From an uncultured Lentisphaeria bacterium (GTDB lineage: Bacteria; Verrucomicrobiota; Lentisphaeria; Victivallales; Victivallaceae): a stretch of DNA of 40,782 bases. The notes under the pieces are model-generated. The model searched no databases, was not told the origin of the DNA, and worked only from the letters and a program-made list of their open reading frames with translations. Shown here in pieces: positions 31,094 to 40,367 of this stretch. The translations under genes and the position numbers were made by a program. Each line of letters starts with the position of its first letter. The stretch's first letter is position 1. Where the stretch lies: positions 1-40,782 of the forward strand of contig CASFVA010000040.1 in assembly GCA_949298075.1 (NCBI GenBank), given 5' to 3'.

Positions 31094-33371
31094 CGCCGCT
31101 AATTGAATCCTGAGGGGCGGGGGCCATGGCCGCCGGGGTGGCTGCAGGCTCCGTAGAGGCGCTCTGAGCCGGTCGAATCGGTGTTGCCGGAAGCATTTCC
31201 CGCTGGTGACAGCCGATTCGTATCCAGAAGATTCCGCCGGCTGTCACCGCGGCAATCAGGATGATGATCAGCCAAATCAGCATTTTGCCGTGCGGTTTTT
31301 TACCGGAAAAGGCGTCTACCAGGTCGAGTCCGTTGAATCTGGCTGCGGGGAATTGGGGGCGGAAAGAGAAGATTTTGCCCATTCGGTGCGACAGTCGCAT
31401 GCGCAAGTTGACCGCGCAGCCTTCCGCCTCCAGAAAGCGCGAGAGATCGCGCCGGAAAAGTTTCACCAGGGATATTACCACCAGTGGGCCGCCGAAAATC
31501 ACGATGATGCCCAGCAGCACAGCCAGGACGTTGAGTATTGAAATATTCTGCAGTGACTTGGCAATGAAAGCCACAGAACTTCCGATGGCGGCGAGTCCGA
31601 TGCCGCCGCCCATCAGCATCATGGAACCGCTCACCGCCGGAGTCTGGGCTGCCGGTTTGGCCGGCATGGGAGTTGCAACGTTGCTCAGACCGGCGGTAAT
31701 TTCACCGCCCAGATTCTTCTGAACCTCCGTGCTTTTGGTGGTGAAAAAACGGTCGGCCTGCTTGCCGACAAAATTCCCGAAGTGGAAAAAGGGGCTTTTC
31801 AAAGCCTCACTGATGGAAACCGGCTGTTCCACAAAATCAATGACCCGGGCGTCGCAGACCTCACCGCTGGCCGCGAAGAACACTCCGTGTTTGCCGACAA
31901 AAAGGTCACGCATGCTGCCGGATGTTACGGCAACCGCCAGGTTTTTCTTGATGGCATTGCTACCGGTGCCACCGGTAATTTCAATGTAGATTACGCAGAT
32001 GTCGCTCATTGTGGCAATGCGTTTGTGTTCCGCAACGTTGGCTACCGGAGTCACCAGCGTGTAGCGTCTGCCGGCCATGACCAGTGAACCGCTCTGAAGC
32101 ATCGATGGCCTGGTCGGAGAAAACATGGCGCTGAGATTGACGAAATTGTTGAGAAACTCCAGCAGATATTTTTGGAAAAGCAGCAGTTTCAGCAGTGTCT
32201 CACCGCCGGATAGTTTCTCGGCGGCGGCCAAATCGGCCCGGGAACGTTCTTTGAGTCCGGCCATTTCAAGGCTGTTCAGGGTTTTCCGGAGCTTTGCCGA
32301 ATCGACGGAGTCGAAACAATTTCCAGGCTTGCTTTCGAGCCATTTTGCATATCCGGAAAAATCCTCCTTCAAGCGCTTCCATTGTTCCCCGGAAAGCCGG
32401 TGCCCGGATTCCGTGTAAGCTGCTGATTCCGGAAAAGCCGCGAATGCCGACAGCCGATCACGCCATACCGGGTTTAGTGGCGCCTGAAAGTCCAAAATGC
32501 CATCGCGACGCGGTGCTGCAATGGACAGATGGGCCAAGGTTTCCTGAACGGCCTCCGGGGCCAGTACATCGGTGACAAAGGTTTTGGCTGCAATTCGCTC
32601 CCGGTCTGAATCCAGAAACGCCAGAGCTTCGCAGCTGAGAAAAAAAGCATCCAGGGCCGGGACGAGTTCCCGGCAGACGGCGTAAAATGCCGCGGTGCGG
32701 TCTCCGAAGGGCAAACAGTGTTCGGGATCGCGGGACGGGGTATCGTACCAGGCGAGAAATCGTTCAGCCTCCTCCTCAAACTTGGCGATTTCGGCAACCC
32801 CGGTGCCGGTGACTCCGGACAGATCGGGAGTGCCTCCGGTGGTGGCGATAATCAGACTGATTAAAGCGGCAAGCTCCGGGTCTTTGTCCGGTTCAGGAAT
32901 CACCACGCCGTCGCCGTTGCTTCCGGCACACCGGATGATTTCCCAGTTGCTGCCGACTTCGTCCAGTGAGATGGTTTCAGCTCCGGACTTGCCCAGGTTG
33001 TCCAAAATCTGGCGGGCGGCGCGATATGCGGCATCTCCGTCCGGCGTTTCGGTGTTGATTGCGGTCAGCGCGAGGGTTGAACTGGCGGTGTTGACGCCCG
33101 AGCCGTCCCGGAGGGTGTTCAGCATGAACGCTACCGCCTTGCGGACTTCATCCGAACGGATGGTGCGGTTGTGGTCAAAATCAAGAAAATCTGTGAAACG
33201 CGGATCATTCAGCCGCAGTGCCTCAACGTTGACCGATGTGACGGCCCAGAAGGCCTCATCCAGTTCCAGCACATGGCGGAAGTCGTCAAAAGAGCTGATC
33301 ACCAGCTGATTGGAGCCGCCCATGCGCCGGAAAGGCATCCGGCAGACGGACGCAGGTTTCTGTTTCGGCAT
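31083..33371 (-). CDS. Unrecognised 762-residue membrane protein with an EF-hand-like loop
   Basis: I do not recognise a family. The start is ATG 33371, with CGGAG 5 nt upstream; a longer GTG start lacks this. A soluble region of about 580 residues carries, at residues 64-75, a loop DFDHNRTIRSDE that fits the EF-hand calcium pattern (D-x-D-x-N-x-x-I-x-x-x-E). Two hydrophobic segments (SMMLMGGGIGLAAIGSSVAF and VLAVLLGIIVIFGGPLVVIS) lie near residues 605-670. A third (MLIWLIIILIAAVTAGGIFW) lies near residue 710, before a Pro/Ala/Thr-rich tail of about 45 residues. There is no N-terminal signal, so the large domain is probably cytoplasmic. A promoter (33417-33445) is close upstream. The gene is convergent with the META-like lipoprotein and stands alone. 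Confidence 0.75.
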   Translation of the reverse strand: MPKQKPASVCRMPFRRMGGSNQLVISSFDDFRHVLELDEAFWAVTSVNVEALRLNDPRFTDFLDFDHNRTIRSDEVRKAVAFMLNTLRDGSGVNTASSTLALTAINTETPDGDAAYRAARQILDNLGKSGAETISLDEVGSNWEIIRCAGSNGDGVVIPEPDKDPELAALISLIIATTGGTPDLSGVTGTGVAEIAKFEEEAERFLAWYDTPSRDPEHCLPFGDRTAAFYAVCRELVPALDAFFLSCEALAFLDSDRERIAAKTFVTDVLAPEAVQETLAHLSIAAPRRDGILDFQAPLNPVWRDRLSAFAAFPESAAYTESGHRLSGEQWKRLKEDFSGYAKWLESKPGNCFDSVDSAKLRKTLNSLEMAGLKERSRADLAAAEKLSGGETLLKLLLFQKYLLEFLNNFVNLSAMFSPTRPSMLQSGSLVMAGRRYTLVTPVANVAEHKRIATMSDICVIYIEITGGTGSNAIKKNLAVAVTSGSMRDLFVGKHGVFFAASGEVCDARVIDFVEQPVSISEALKSPFFHFGNFVGKQADRFFTTKSTEVQKNLGGEITAGLSNVATPMPAKPAAQTPAVSGSMMLMGGGIGLAAIGSSVAFIAKSLQNISILNVLAVLLGIIVIFGGPLVVISLVKLFRRDLSRFLEAEGCAVNLRMRLSHRMGKIFSFRPQFPAARFNGLDLVDAFSGKKPHGKMLIWLIIILIAAVTAGGIFWIRIGCHQREMLPATPIRPAQSASTEPAATPAAMAPAPQDSISGAKK

Positions 33372-33416
33372 AATTACTCCGGTGTGAATCCAAAGTTGCG
33401 TTTTCACGTTTAGTTT

Positions 33417-33445
33417 AATATACCGCTGATTTGTCCGATCTGCAA
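33417..33445 (-). promoter_or_regulatory. Promoter of the 762-residue protein gene
   Basis: On the minus strand, TTGCAG (33440-33445) and TATATT (33417-33422) are 17 bp apart, with a start about 40 nt before the ATG. Confidence 0.55.
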
Positions 33446-33551
33446 GAGTTTTTCCGTCGAGCGGCCGTAACTGGATTTGCAGTGCAAGGCCGCAGGCGCT
33501 CCGGGGCGGAAAATGCGACCCATCCGCTGCTCCGGACGGGCCGCCTCACGC

Positions 33552-36449
33552 TTACAGCTGAACGGTGACGGCTTTGCCGCAATAAGGATCCCGGGGCAGG
33601 GGAATCACGACTTCAGCCTGGCCGCCGGGCAGAGCTGGCTGACAGGAGACCGTGATGGATTGCTTGTTGTTCTGCTGCTGCGGATCGGCAACGGTGACGG
33701 TGAAGGTGCCGTTGGCGCCTTCACGAATCATCAGGACAGCCGGACTTGATACCTGCCAGATTCTCTCCCCGTCATTGAGTTTGGCATCTGCGGTGAAAAA
33801 CACCGCCTGGGTTACCCGATGGCGCAGATGACGAACCGCCTGAAGTCGCGGCGTGTTGCTCAATATCCTGACCGGCAGAGCCTCGGCATAGGCGCGCAAA
33901 GCCGTAAAATCCGGAATCCGCATATTGACTAAATACGCATAACTTTCATTTTTGGCGGCGTTGCCATGCGAAAATCCCAGCCGCAGCATCGGAGAGCTGG
34001 TCGGACGATCTTTTTGTTTTTTGTTGTAAAATTCGTTGTACTGCAGCCAGCGTTCCTTTTCAGTGCGTCCGCTCAGAAATGGTTTGGCTCCCAAAAGCAC
34101 ATAGCCGACTCCATTGTGTTCCGCCAGGAGCATGCCTTCGGCGTCACCTTTGATTTCTGAACCGGGGGCCGCCGTCTGGAGATTCAGGCCGCCATCAGTG
34201 GAGAAACGCACCGGTGCTTTCCATACGGTATTGTCAACGGTGGTTTCCAACGGTGCTCCGGCGATCGGGGTACGATCCTCAATTCCGCTGCCCAGGCAGA
34301 CCAGCTCCGGACCGAACAGAAAATAGCTCTTGCAGGCTTTGACGCCATACAGCAAAGGGATCGGGGTGCGTTTGTTCGGGGCTTTCCCGTAAATGAAGCC
34401 GCAGACGCCGAACTGGTCCGCAGCAATGCCGCCGGCAAAGTTGAATATTCCGAGATAGCCCTCCCAGTTGTCCACCAGAAATTTGTAGTCGCCCTGGCGG
34501 GCGGTGACCCCCGGGATGGCCGTAGGACGCCAGAAGCCTTTGCCGACCGTGTAAGTTTCCGGTGAACGCATGATGAAAGCGGAACCGTCTCCTAAGAAAT
34601 CCGTATAGATGCTGGCTACCCCCACGATTTCATTGGTGGCCGCGCGGCGGGAAAACATGTTGATGCCGAAAAAGTAATCCTCTCCGCGGCCGATGAGATC
34701 GTCGTTATTCCAGAAATAACGGCAGCCGCTTGCTTCCGGGGCGCTGCCGGAAGCGACTGCGATCAGATTCTCCACTTCCTCTTTCATGTCCGTGCATTGA
34801 TCCGGAAGGGCATCCCGCAGCAGTTCGGCGATACTCAGAATCGGACGGATTCCCATATAGCCGGCCTGCGGATTGTACTGCATGGAAAAACGTTCATTGA
34901 GGAGAATCGTCGGACCGTACTGATCCGGTTTCCAGCAGTACCAGAGCGCGGTGCGGATGTATTCAACCGCCAGGCGCCACTGCTCCGGTTCAATGCCCCG
35001 GGCCCAGCTGGTCCCTTTCAGTACTTTCAGCACCCGCATCACGGTTCGCAGGCCGTCAGCCGGATAACGGAAAATATAATTTTGAAGGCCGTGCCCCCAG
35101 CCGGACCCGTCAGCTGTGAGTCCCTCGGTCCAGAAGGCCTGGTCGCGGGTATTGTAACTGATGACACTCAAGGCTCCTTTCGCCACTTGGGCCACCACGT
35201 CGAGCATGCGCGGATTGCGGCACACCAGAGCGCAGCCGTAAAGCTGGCGGTAACCGAAGTTGCCGCCGCACCATGAGCCGCTGTTGCGGAAAGAATCCAC
35301 AGTGAGCACAGGGCCGGGAATGTTGACTTCCGGCTGGGTGAAGGCCAATACCGCAACCGCTTTGCTTAGCTGGTTGAGGCGGACGAGATCAACTGATTTT
35401 TCAGACCCGGCTTCAACGGCTTCCATCTCCTTGAGGAAAACATGATAGGCCCGGGCCGCTGCATCCGGCGCGTGAAAACAGGTGGATACCCAGCGCCCGC
35501 TTTCACCTTTTCGGTTTAGTTCGTAGGCAAAATAGTAGTTCAGTGCCCGAACCAGCCTGGTACGGTTCTCATCAGTGTGGGGTATGGTTTGAAAATACCA
35601 GCTGTTAAGCATCCGGACCAGACGGGGAAAGGCATGGCGGGTTACGCCCTCATGCGGCTGCTTGAGACGCGGGCTTTTCATTTCGATTTCAAGTTTGCGG
35701 ATCAAGTCTTCGCTCATGTCGGCAATAGATCCGTCCGGCGCGACCATTTCCCAGTCTTTCAACGCTTTTGCCCGTCGCTCTTCCGGATTGATGTTGGGAT
35801 TGAGCGGAACAACGGTTGCCGCCAGAAAACCGGTTCGCAGCCGGTCGATTTCGGCAAGTTTTGCCTTCAGATCAGGGTCGGACATGGTTGCATTAATGAT
35901 GTCTTGCCCGGTATACTCCGGCCAGTAAATCCGGTCGGAGGGAGGCGGCAGCCGGGGTATTTCAAAAGTGATATGCCGGGGCGAAAAACGCAAATCCGCG
36001 ATTTCAATCGCTCCGGAGACCGGTCCGCGCAGACGCAGACGGATCGCAGTAACTTTACGCAGGTCAGTCCGCCCGCCCGCTTTTTTGAGCAATGGCGCAA
36101 CGTATGTGGAACAGCTGTTCCATTCTACTTCCGGCCGCAGCGGCAGATTCCAGGTCAACGTTCCGGAGTTGGCGCAGGTGATCGACAGCGTCACACGGGC
36201 GCCTTTGTTCACATCCGGCACGCGAAGGCGGATGAATATGGAATCGGCTTCGGAAATATCCAGCGGCGAAGGAAAACGGAAAGACATTGTCCGGTTGCCG
36301 GAGGGGCGCCAGACGATGGTCCCCGATTTTATCGAGGCACCGGAGAGGTTGCCTTGCAATCGGCCATCAACCCAAACCGGAATACCGAGCGCCCCGAGTT
36401 CCAGAACTGCAAAGGTGACGGCTGCCAGCAACATCAAATGTTTTTTCAT
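33552..36449 (-). CDS. Polysaccharide lyase family 8 (hyaluronate/chondroitin lyase type)
   Basis: A 965-residue exported enzyme. The signal peptide is MKKHLMLLAAVTFAVLELGA. Residues about 25-160 are an N-terminal carbohydrate-binding-like beta domain and 200-560 an alpha/alpha toroid. The PL8 catalytic residues can be placed: Asn397 (GSWCGGNFGYR), His453 (DGSGWGHGLQNY), Tyr462 (FRYPADG) and probably Arg520 (LLNERFSM). The His-to-Tyr spacing of nine matches the family. Large beta-sandwich domains follow (from about residue 590). PL8 enzymes cleave hyaluronan, chondroitin, xanthan or alpha-glucuronate-containing chains by beta-elimination; the substrate is not known here. AAGGA lies 7 nt before the ATG. 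A strong promoter and a possible leader ORF lie upstream. Confidence 0.85.
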   Translation of the reverse strand: MKKHLMLLAAVTFAVLELGALGIPVWVDGRLQGNLSGASIKSGTIVWRPSGNRTMSFRFPSPLDISEADSIFIRLRVPDVNKGARVTLSITCANSGTLTWNLPLRPEVEWNSCSTYVAPLLKKAGGRTDLRKVTAIRLRLRGPVSGAIEIADLRFSPRHITFEIPRLPPPSDRIYWPEYTGQDIINATMSDPDLKAKLAEIDRLRTGFLAATVVPLNPNINPEERRAKALKDWEMVAPDGSIADMSEDLIRKLEIEMKSPRLKQPHEGVTRHAFPRLVRMLNSWYFQTIPHTDENRTRLVRALNYYFAYELNRKGESGRWVSTCFHAPDAAARAYHVFLKEMEAVEAGSEKSVDLVRLNQLSKAVAVLAFTQPEVNIPGPVLTVDSFRNSGSWCGGNFGYRQLYGCALVCRNPRMLDVVAQVAKGALSVISYNTRDQAFWTEGLTADGSGWGHGLQNYIFRYPADGLRTVMRVLKVLKGTSWARGIEPEQWRLAVEYIRTALWYCWKPDQYGPTILLNERFSMQYNPQAGYMGIRPILSIAELLRDALPDQCTDMKEEVENLIAVASGSAPEASGCRYFWNNDDLIGRGEDYFFGINMFSRRAATNEIVGVASIYTDFLGDGSAFIMRSPETYTVGKGFWRPTAIPGVTARQGDYKFLVDNWEGYLGIFNFAGGIAADQFGVCGFIYGKAPNKRTPIPLLYGVKACKSYFLFGPELVCLGSGIEDRTPIAGAPLETTVDNTVWKAPVRFSTDGGLNLQTAAPGSEIKGDAEGMLLAEHNGVGYVLLGAKPFLSGRTEKERWLQYNEFYNKKQKDRPTSSPMLRLGFSHGNAAKNESYAYLVNMRIPDFTALRAYAEALPVRILSNTPRLQAVRHLRHRVTQAVFFTADAKLNDGERIWQVSSPAVLMIREGANGTFTVTVADPQQQNNKQSITVSCQPALPGGQAEVVIPLPRDPYCGKAVTVQL

Positions 36450-36628
36450 TCCGCGTTCCTTTTTGTAAAATTGCAGAAAATACCGAAAATCCGGTTGCTA
36501 AACCAGTCTGCACCCCGAATCAGATTGTTCATGATACAGATCCGGATTCGGATGCCTGAATTTTCCGTTTGCACCGGTTCCCAACGAAAATTGGGACCAC
36601 AGCTGCAGTACGGTCCGTTTTCATCCAT
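36446..36628 (-). CDS. Possible leader ORF upstream of the PL8 lyase (60 codons)
   Basis: A 60-codon frame starts 12 nt after the predicted transcription start. Its TGA overlaps the PL8 start codon (ATGA), which would couple translation. It begins MDENGPYCSCGPNFRWEP; no family is recognised. Its start has only a weak AAGG upstream, and the PL8 gene has its own Shine-Dalgarno. It could therefore be a chance ORF in a long 5' leader. The leader also holds a hairpin TCCCAA/TTGGGA. Confidence 0.25.
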   Translation of the reverse strand: MDENGPYCSCGPNFRWEPVQTENSGIRIRICIMNNLIRGADWFSNRIFGIFCNFTKRNAE

Positions 36629-36646
36629 GTTGTACTTGACCTTACT

Positions 36647-36674
36647 AATATAATTCCCTGGAATGTCTTGTCAA
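36647..36674 (-). promoter_or_regulatory. Promoter of the PL8 lyase
   Basis: On the minus strand, TTGACA (36669-36674) and TATATT (36647-36652) are 16 bp apart. The predicted leader is about 190 nt. The stretch 36675-36809 shows no gene, only A/T-rich runs. Confidence 0.65.
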
Positions 36675-36809
36675 GTTTTTGCCGGGAGGGGAAATCGTAA
36701 AATTTTGGAACAGAGCCGCAAAAAAAGTGGATTTTCAGTCACATTGAGTCAGCGCCCGAAATGTTGGCGACTATATTCATCCATGCTGATTTTTTTTAGT
36801 GGGCAACGC

Positions 36810-36845
36810 CGCTGTCTCCGGAGACTGGTGTCTCCGGAGACAGCG
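36810..36845 (-). terminator. Perfect 16-bp hairpin after the GH2 gene
   Basis: CGCTGTCTCCGGAGAC (36810-36825) pairs perfectly with GTCTCCGGAGACAGCG (36830-36845) around a TGGT loop, 13 nt past the GH2 stop. No U-tract follows on the minus strand, so it may be an atypical terminator or a 3'-end stabiliser. Each arm also contains the palindrome TCTCCGGAGA. Confidence 0.6.
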
Positions 36846-36857
36846 TTTCCGGCGGAT

Positions 36858-39308
36858 TCATTCCTGGTACGAACCGCGCAGATCCCGGATTTCAAGGGAG
36901 GCCTGCAACGCTTCGACACTCATTCCGGGGGCGCTGAAGCTCAACCGGCGCGGCCGCTCCGGCAGCAGCGTAAAGCTGTTGTCGCTCAGGACCAGCGGCT
37001 GTCCGCGAAATTCCGCAAAAACGTAAAAAGCGGGATAATCGGTCGTCAGGACAAGTTCCCAGTGATCGCCGCATGGCGTGACTTCGCCCCGAAGGCTGGC
37101 GGGACGCAACTCGCAATGTTTGTACTCAGTGAAAAAGGCATCGTTGTAATGTGTGAAAGTCAGATTGCCATCGGTGACCTCCAGGTCAAACACGGCAAAA
37201 TTCTTCGTCACATCGTCCGTCAGCTCCTCCAGGCTGATGGCGGCGAGCCGGAGGGATTCCAAAGGCTTCAGCCCGACTGTCAGGCGCTGCCGGAACGAGG
37301 ACTTGCCGTCTAAATCATAAACCGTCAGATCAACGTGTCCGGAAAGAGCCCGGTTTACGTCACTGGTAGCCCAGACTTCCAGCTTTCCGTCGTGGTTGAG
37401 AAAACTGGTGACCACCACCGGCGAATAAAACCGTTTTGCCTGATAATGAAGTTGCTTCCAGTACCCGTAATAATCGATGCTCGACCACGAGGCGACCGGC
37501 CAGTTGTCATTGAGCTGCCAGTACAGCGTTCCCATGCAGGTCGGTTTCAGATGGCGCCAGAACTCAACGCCGGTTTTAATGGCAAAGGCCTGCTGAACCT
37601 GACTGAGATAGATGAAATCCTCGAAGCTGTCCGGAAAACGGAAATAACGGGTGAACATTTCCACGATTTTGCTGTTTCCGCTCCGGTTGCGCTGGTGATG
37701 CTCCATGACCGGAGAGGTCACATTGCGCTGCCGGCCGCCGGTGTAGCGATCCACGGTGTCCTGTGCCGGAAACGACTGGTAGCCGAATTCCGAGCAGAAC
37801 CGCGGGATCACATCATAATAAGCGGAAAACAGCTTGCCGCTGTGCCAGACATCCCAGTAGTGCATGTCTCCCTTACTGTCATCGTGCCAGTTGCCGGTGA
37901 AATCCATGGGGCCGTTGCAGGGAGAACTCGGCCAGAAGGTCCGGGTCGGATCGGATTCCCGGACCGTGCGTTCAACCGTCTGGTTGAAGCGGTCGTAGTT
38001 AAGCAGGTTCCTGGTGAAGTCGGTGCTGGCGGTGTTCATCAGTCCCGGAACCTCGTTGTCCCCGCACCAGAGCGCGATGCAGGCGTGGTCACGCAGACGT
38101 TTGATCTGGTAACGCAGCTCTTCCTGGACTGAGGCGAGAAAGTCCGGCGTCGAAGGATACTGGGCGCAGGCGAACATGCAGTCATGCCAGATCAGCAGCC
38201 CTTTCTCGTCGCACAGATCATAAAAGTCTTCCTGCTCGTACTGACCGCCACCCCAGATCCGCAACATGTTCATATTGGCGGCGGCGGCATCGGATAGCAG
38301 GCGGTCGTAACCGGCCCGGGTGTGGCGCCGCGGCATGGCGTCCATCGGAATCCAGTTGGCTCCTTTGCAGAAGATGTCCAGTCCGTTGACCCTGAATTTC
38401 ATGCTCACGCCGATATTATCTTTTTCATTGACCAATTCGAGGCGGCGCAGTCCCAGCCGTTTGGAAACAGTCTGATCCGCGGTTGAAACGACGAGCGGAT
38501 ACAGGGGCTGTTCACCGTACCCGGCCGGGTACCATAATTGGGGATCGGCTATGTCGAAGGCGACGGTTGCCCGGTTGAGCCCGGCGCGCAGTTCCACCGG
38601 GAATTTTCGGGTTTGTTCGCCGCAGGAGACGGTGAGTTCGGTGACGCCGGTTTCCGGTGCGCTCAATTCGGTGTGCACAATCACCCGGCACAGGCCCCGC
38701 TGATGAATCTGTTCGGTATAGACGTGCTCAATGATGGCGGTGTCCACACTCTGCAAATAGAGTTTGCCGTAGAGGCCGCTCACCACCAGGCAAATGCCCC
38801 AATCCCAGCCGGAGTGGCACTGCACTTTGCGGATCAGGTTGATGTGAGGCAACCTGCTGTTGCCGTTGGCCGGAATCGGGAAGGGCAGTGTAGCGTTGAC
38901 CGCGTCCGATTTGGGTCCCGGGGCGGCAAACCTGACTTCAATTGTGTTGGTTCCGCATCTCAGCAGTGATTTGATTTCAAGCCGGCAGCGGGTGAACATG
39001 TTGGAAGATTCGCCGGCTTTCTGGCCATTGATCCAGATTTCTGCAAACGTGTCGAGGGAGTCGAAGTTGATGAACACCTGACGGCTGGCGAGAAACCCGG
39101 CATCCAGTTCAACTTGCCTTGTGAAGGTCCAGTCGCAGTCGCACACCCACTGCACCTGATTTTCGTTGCGTTCCAAATAGGGGTCAGGAATGAGTCCTGC
39201 GGCCAGCAGAGCCGAATAATTGTCTCCGGGAAGTTGAACCGGTATGGTCGGCAGACCGGGACGATTGGAGGAAAGTTGCCACTCGGAGGCGAGATCAATG
39301 ACAGCCAT
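36858..39308 (-). CDS. Glycoside hydrolase family 2, beta-mannosidase type
   Basis: An 816-residue enzyme from ATG 39308, with GGAG upstream; the longer TTG start has no such support. The N-terminal sugar-binding domain (VFINFDSLDTFAEIWINGQK) is followed by an Ig-like domain and the TIM barrel. The acid/base is Glu419 (CIALWCGDNEVPG) and the nucleophile Glu507 (RFCSEFGYQSFP), both as in beta-mannosidases (NMLRIWGGGQYEQEDFYDLCDEKG is also typical). No signal peptide is seen, so it probably removes terminal beta-mannose from imported oligosaccharides such as N-glycan or mannan fragments. It is divergent from an AraC regulator that likely controls it. Confidence 0.9.
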   Translation of the reverse strand: MAVIDLASEWQLSSNRPGLPTIPVQLPGDNYSALLAAGLIPDPYLERNENQVQWVCDCDWTFTRQVELDAGFLASRQVFINFDSLDTFAEIWINGQKAGESSNMFTRCRLEIKSLLRCGTNTIEVRFAAPGPKSDAVNATLPFPIPANGNSRLPHINLIRKVQCHSGWDWGICLVVSGLYGKLYLQSVDTAIIEHVYTEQIHQRGLCRVIVHTELSAPETGVTELTVSCGEQTRKFPVELRAGLNRATVAFDIADPQLWYPAGYGEQPLYPLVVSTADQTVSKRLGLRRLELVNEKDNIGVSMKFRVNGLDIFCKGANWIPMDAMPRRHTRAGYDRLLSDAAAANMNMLRIWGGGQYEQEDFYDLCDEKGLLIWHDCMFACAQYPSTPDFLASVQEELRYQIKRLRDHACIALWCGDNEVPGLMNTASTDFTRNLLNYDRFNQTVERTVRESDPTRTFWPSSPCNGPMDFTGNWHDDSKGDMHYWDVWHSGKLFSAYYDVIPRFCSEFGYQSFPAQDTVDRYTGGRQRNVTSPVMEHHQRNRSGNSKIVEMFTRYFRFPDSFEDFIYLSQVQQAFAIKTGVEFWRHLKPTCMGTLYWQLNDNWPVASWSSIDYYGYWKQLHYQAKRFYSPVVVTSFLNHDGKLEVWATSDVNRALSGHVDLTVYDLDGKSSFRQRLTVGLKPLESLRLAAISLEELTDDVTKNFAVFDLEVTDGNLTFTHYNDAFFTEYKHCELRPASLRGEVTPCGDHWELVLTTDYPAFYVFAEFRGQPLVLSDNSFTLLPERPRRLSFSAPGMSVEALQASLEIRDLRGSYQE

Positions 39309-39460
39309 TTGCAGACTCCAGATTTTTAGTTGAACTTGCAATGTAATATAAAATAATCAAAAATTGTCTTAAAGCGACTACAAAAAAGCAAAAACGATAC
39401 TATATTGATTTTATGGAAGGCATTAACAACTTGGCCGGATGAATTTCAGGGAGTTTAACG
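39309..39460. promoter_or_regulatory. Divergent regulatory region between GH2 and araC-type genes
   Basis: A 152-bp AT-rich region. Possible -10 boxes are TATATT on the minus strand toward GH2 (about 39346-39351) and TACTAT (39398-39403) toward the regulator. Neither has a good -35 box, which fits activator-dependent promoters. No clear AraC-site repeat was identified. Confidence 0.35.
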
Positions 39461-40318
39461 GTGTATCGGATCCAAAACATTCTTGCTCTGACTCATGACA
39501 GCTACCACTTGCATACCTCGGAGTTTAAGGGCGGGGAGTTTTTTCAGGAACACTGTCATGACTTTCACGAATTCTTCATGGTGGTGTCCGGTACGCTTGA
39601 GCATGGTTTGAACGGTCGGTGTTTCCGGCTGCCGCCTGGCACCATACAGCTTATTCATCCGGGAGACTGCCATTGGCTGCGGTGTGCGTCGGAAAGTCCA
39701 GGCGTGAAAATTTACAATTGCAACGTCAGCTCAGATGAGTTGCTCAAGGTCATGTGTTTTCTGACCGGCGGTCATGATTTTTCTCTGGAGGACTGGCGGC
39801 AGACCGTGCTTCTGCCTCTGGACTCGTTCTGGTGTCATCTGGTAAGCCTGGCGGAACGGGCCAGGGAGGCGGAGGCGGGTTCGCGTATACGCAGTGCACT
39901 GTTCCGGCAGCTGGCCGGAAGCGTGTTGCTGGCGCTGATGCCTTCTGCGGAGGCGGCGAATGTTTGCCCGCCGCAGTGGCTTGAAAACAGTTATGCCGCC
40001 ATGAAAGAAAAGTCCAACTTCCGGGTTGGTCTGCCGCGCTTTCTGGCTTTGGCCTCGCGCTCTCCGGAACACCTCTGCCGTTCCATGCGACGGTTTTACG
40101 GCATTTCTCCCCAGGACTACATCACCGGGCTTCGGCTGGAGGAAGCGGTGCGGCTTTTGCTGGAGACCGATCTTGATGTCAGTGCAGTCGCCTGGGAGGT
40201 CGGTTTTAACAATCTGTCATATTTCCGGCGTCGGTTCCGGGCGCGTTACGGTACGTCTCCGGTGAAATATAAAAAAACCGGTAAGCAACGACGCCGGCTT
40301 TCCGCAGCCGGGGAATAA
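39461..40318 (+). CDS. AraC-family transcriptional regulator
   Basis: A 285-residue regulator. An N-terminal cupin-like sensor domain (EHCHDFHEFFMVVSGTLEHG) is followed by the two-helix-turn-helix AraC domain in the last 100 residues (GISPQDYITGLRLEEAVRLL; DVSAVAWEVGFNNLSYFRRR; FRARYGTSPVKYKK). The start is GTG 39461 with GGGAG 8 nt upstream. Such proteins usually activate carbohydrate genes on binding a sugar. Being divergent from the GH2 gene makes that its likely target (inference). Confidence 0.9.
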   Translation: MYRIQNILALTHDSYHLHTSEFKGGEFFQEHCHDFHEFFMVVSGTLEHGLNGRCFRLPPGTIQLIHPGDCHWLRCASESPGVKIYNCNVSSDELLKVMCFLTGGHDFSLEDWRQTVLLPLDSFWCHLVSLAERAREAEAGSRIRSALFRQLAGSVLLALMPSAEAANVCPPQWLENSYAAMKEKSNFRVGLPRFLALASRSPEHLCRSMRRFYGISPQDYITGLRLEEAVRLLLETDLDVSAVAWEVGFNNLSYFRRRFRARYGTSPVKYKKTGKQRRRLSAAGE

Positions 40319-40367
40319 AAATCCGACCGTTTTTTTGCGAAGCCGGTATGATCCCGCTGATTCCTGA

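Noticed and set aside
35577-36653. Plus-strand ORF opposite the PL8 gene start
   Set aside because: Shadow of the PL8 coding frame with no recognisable domain.
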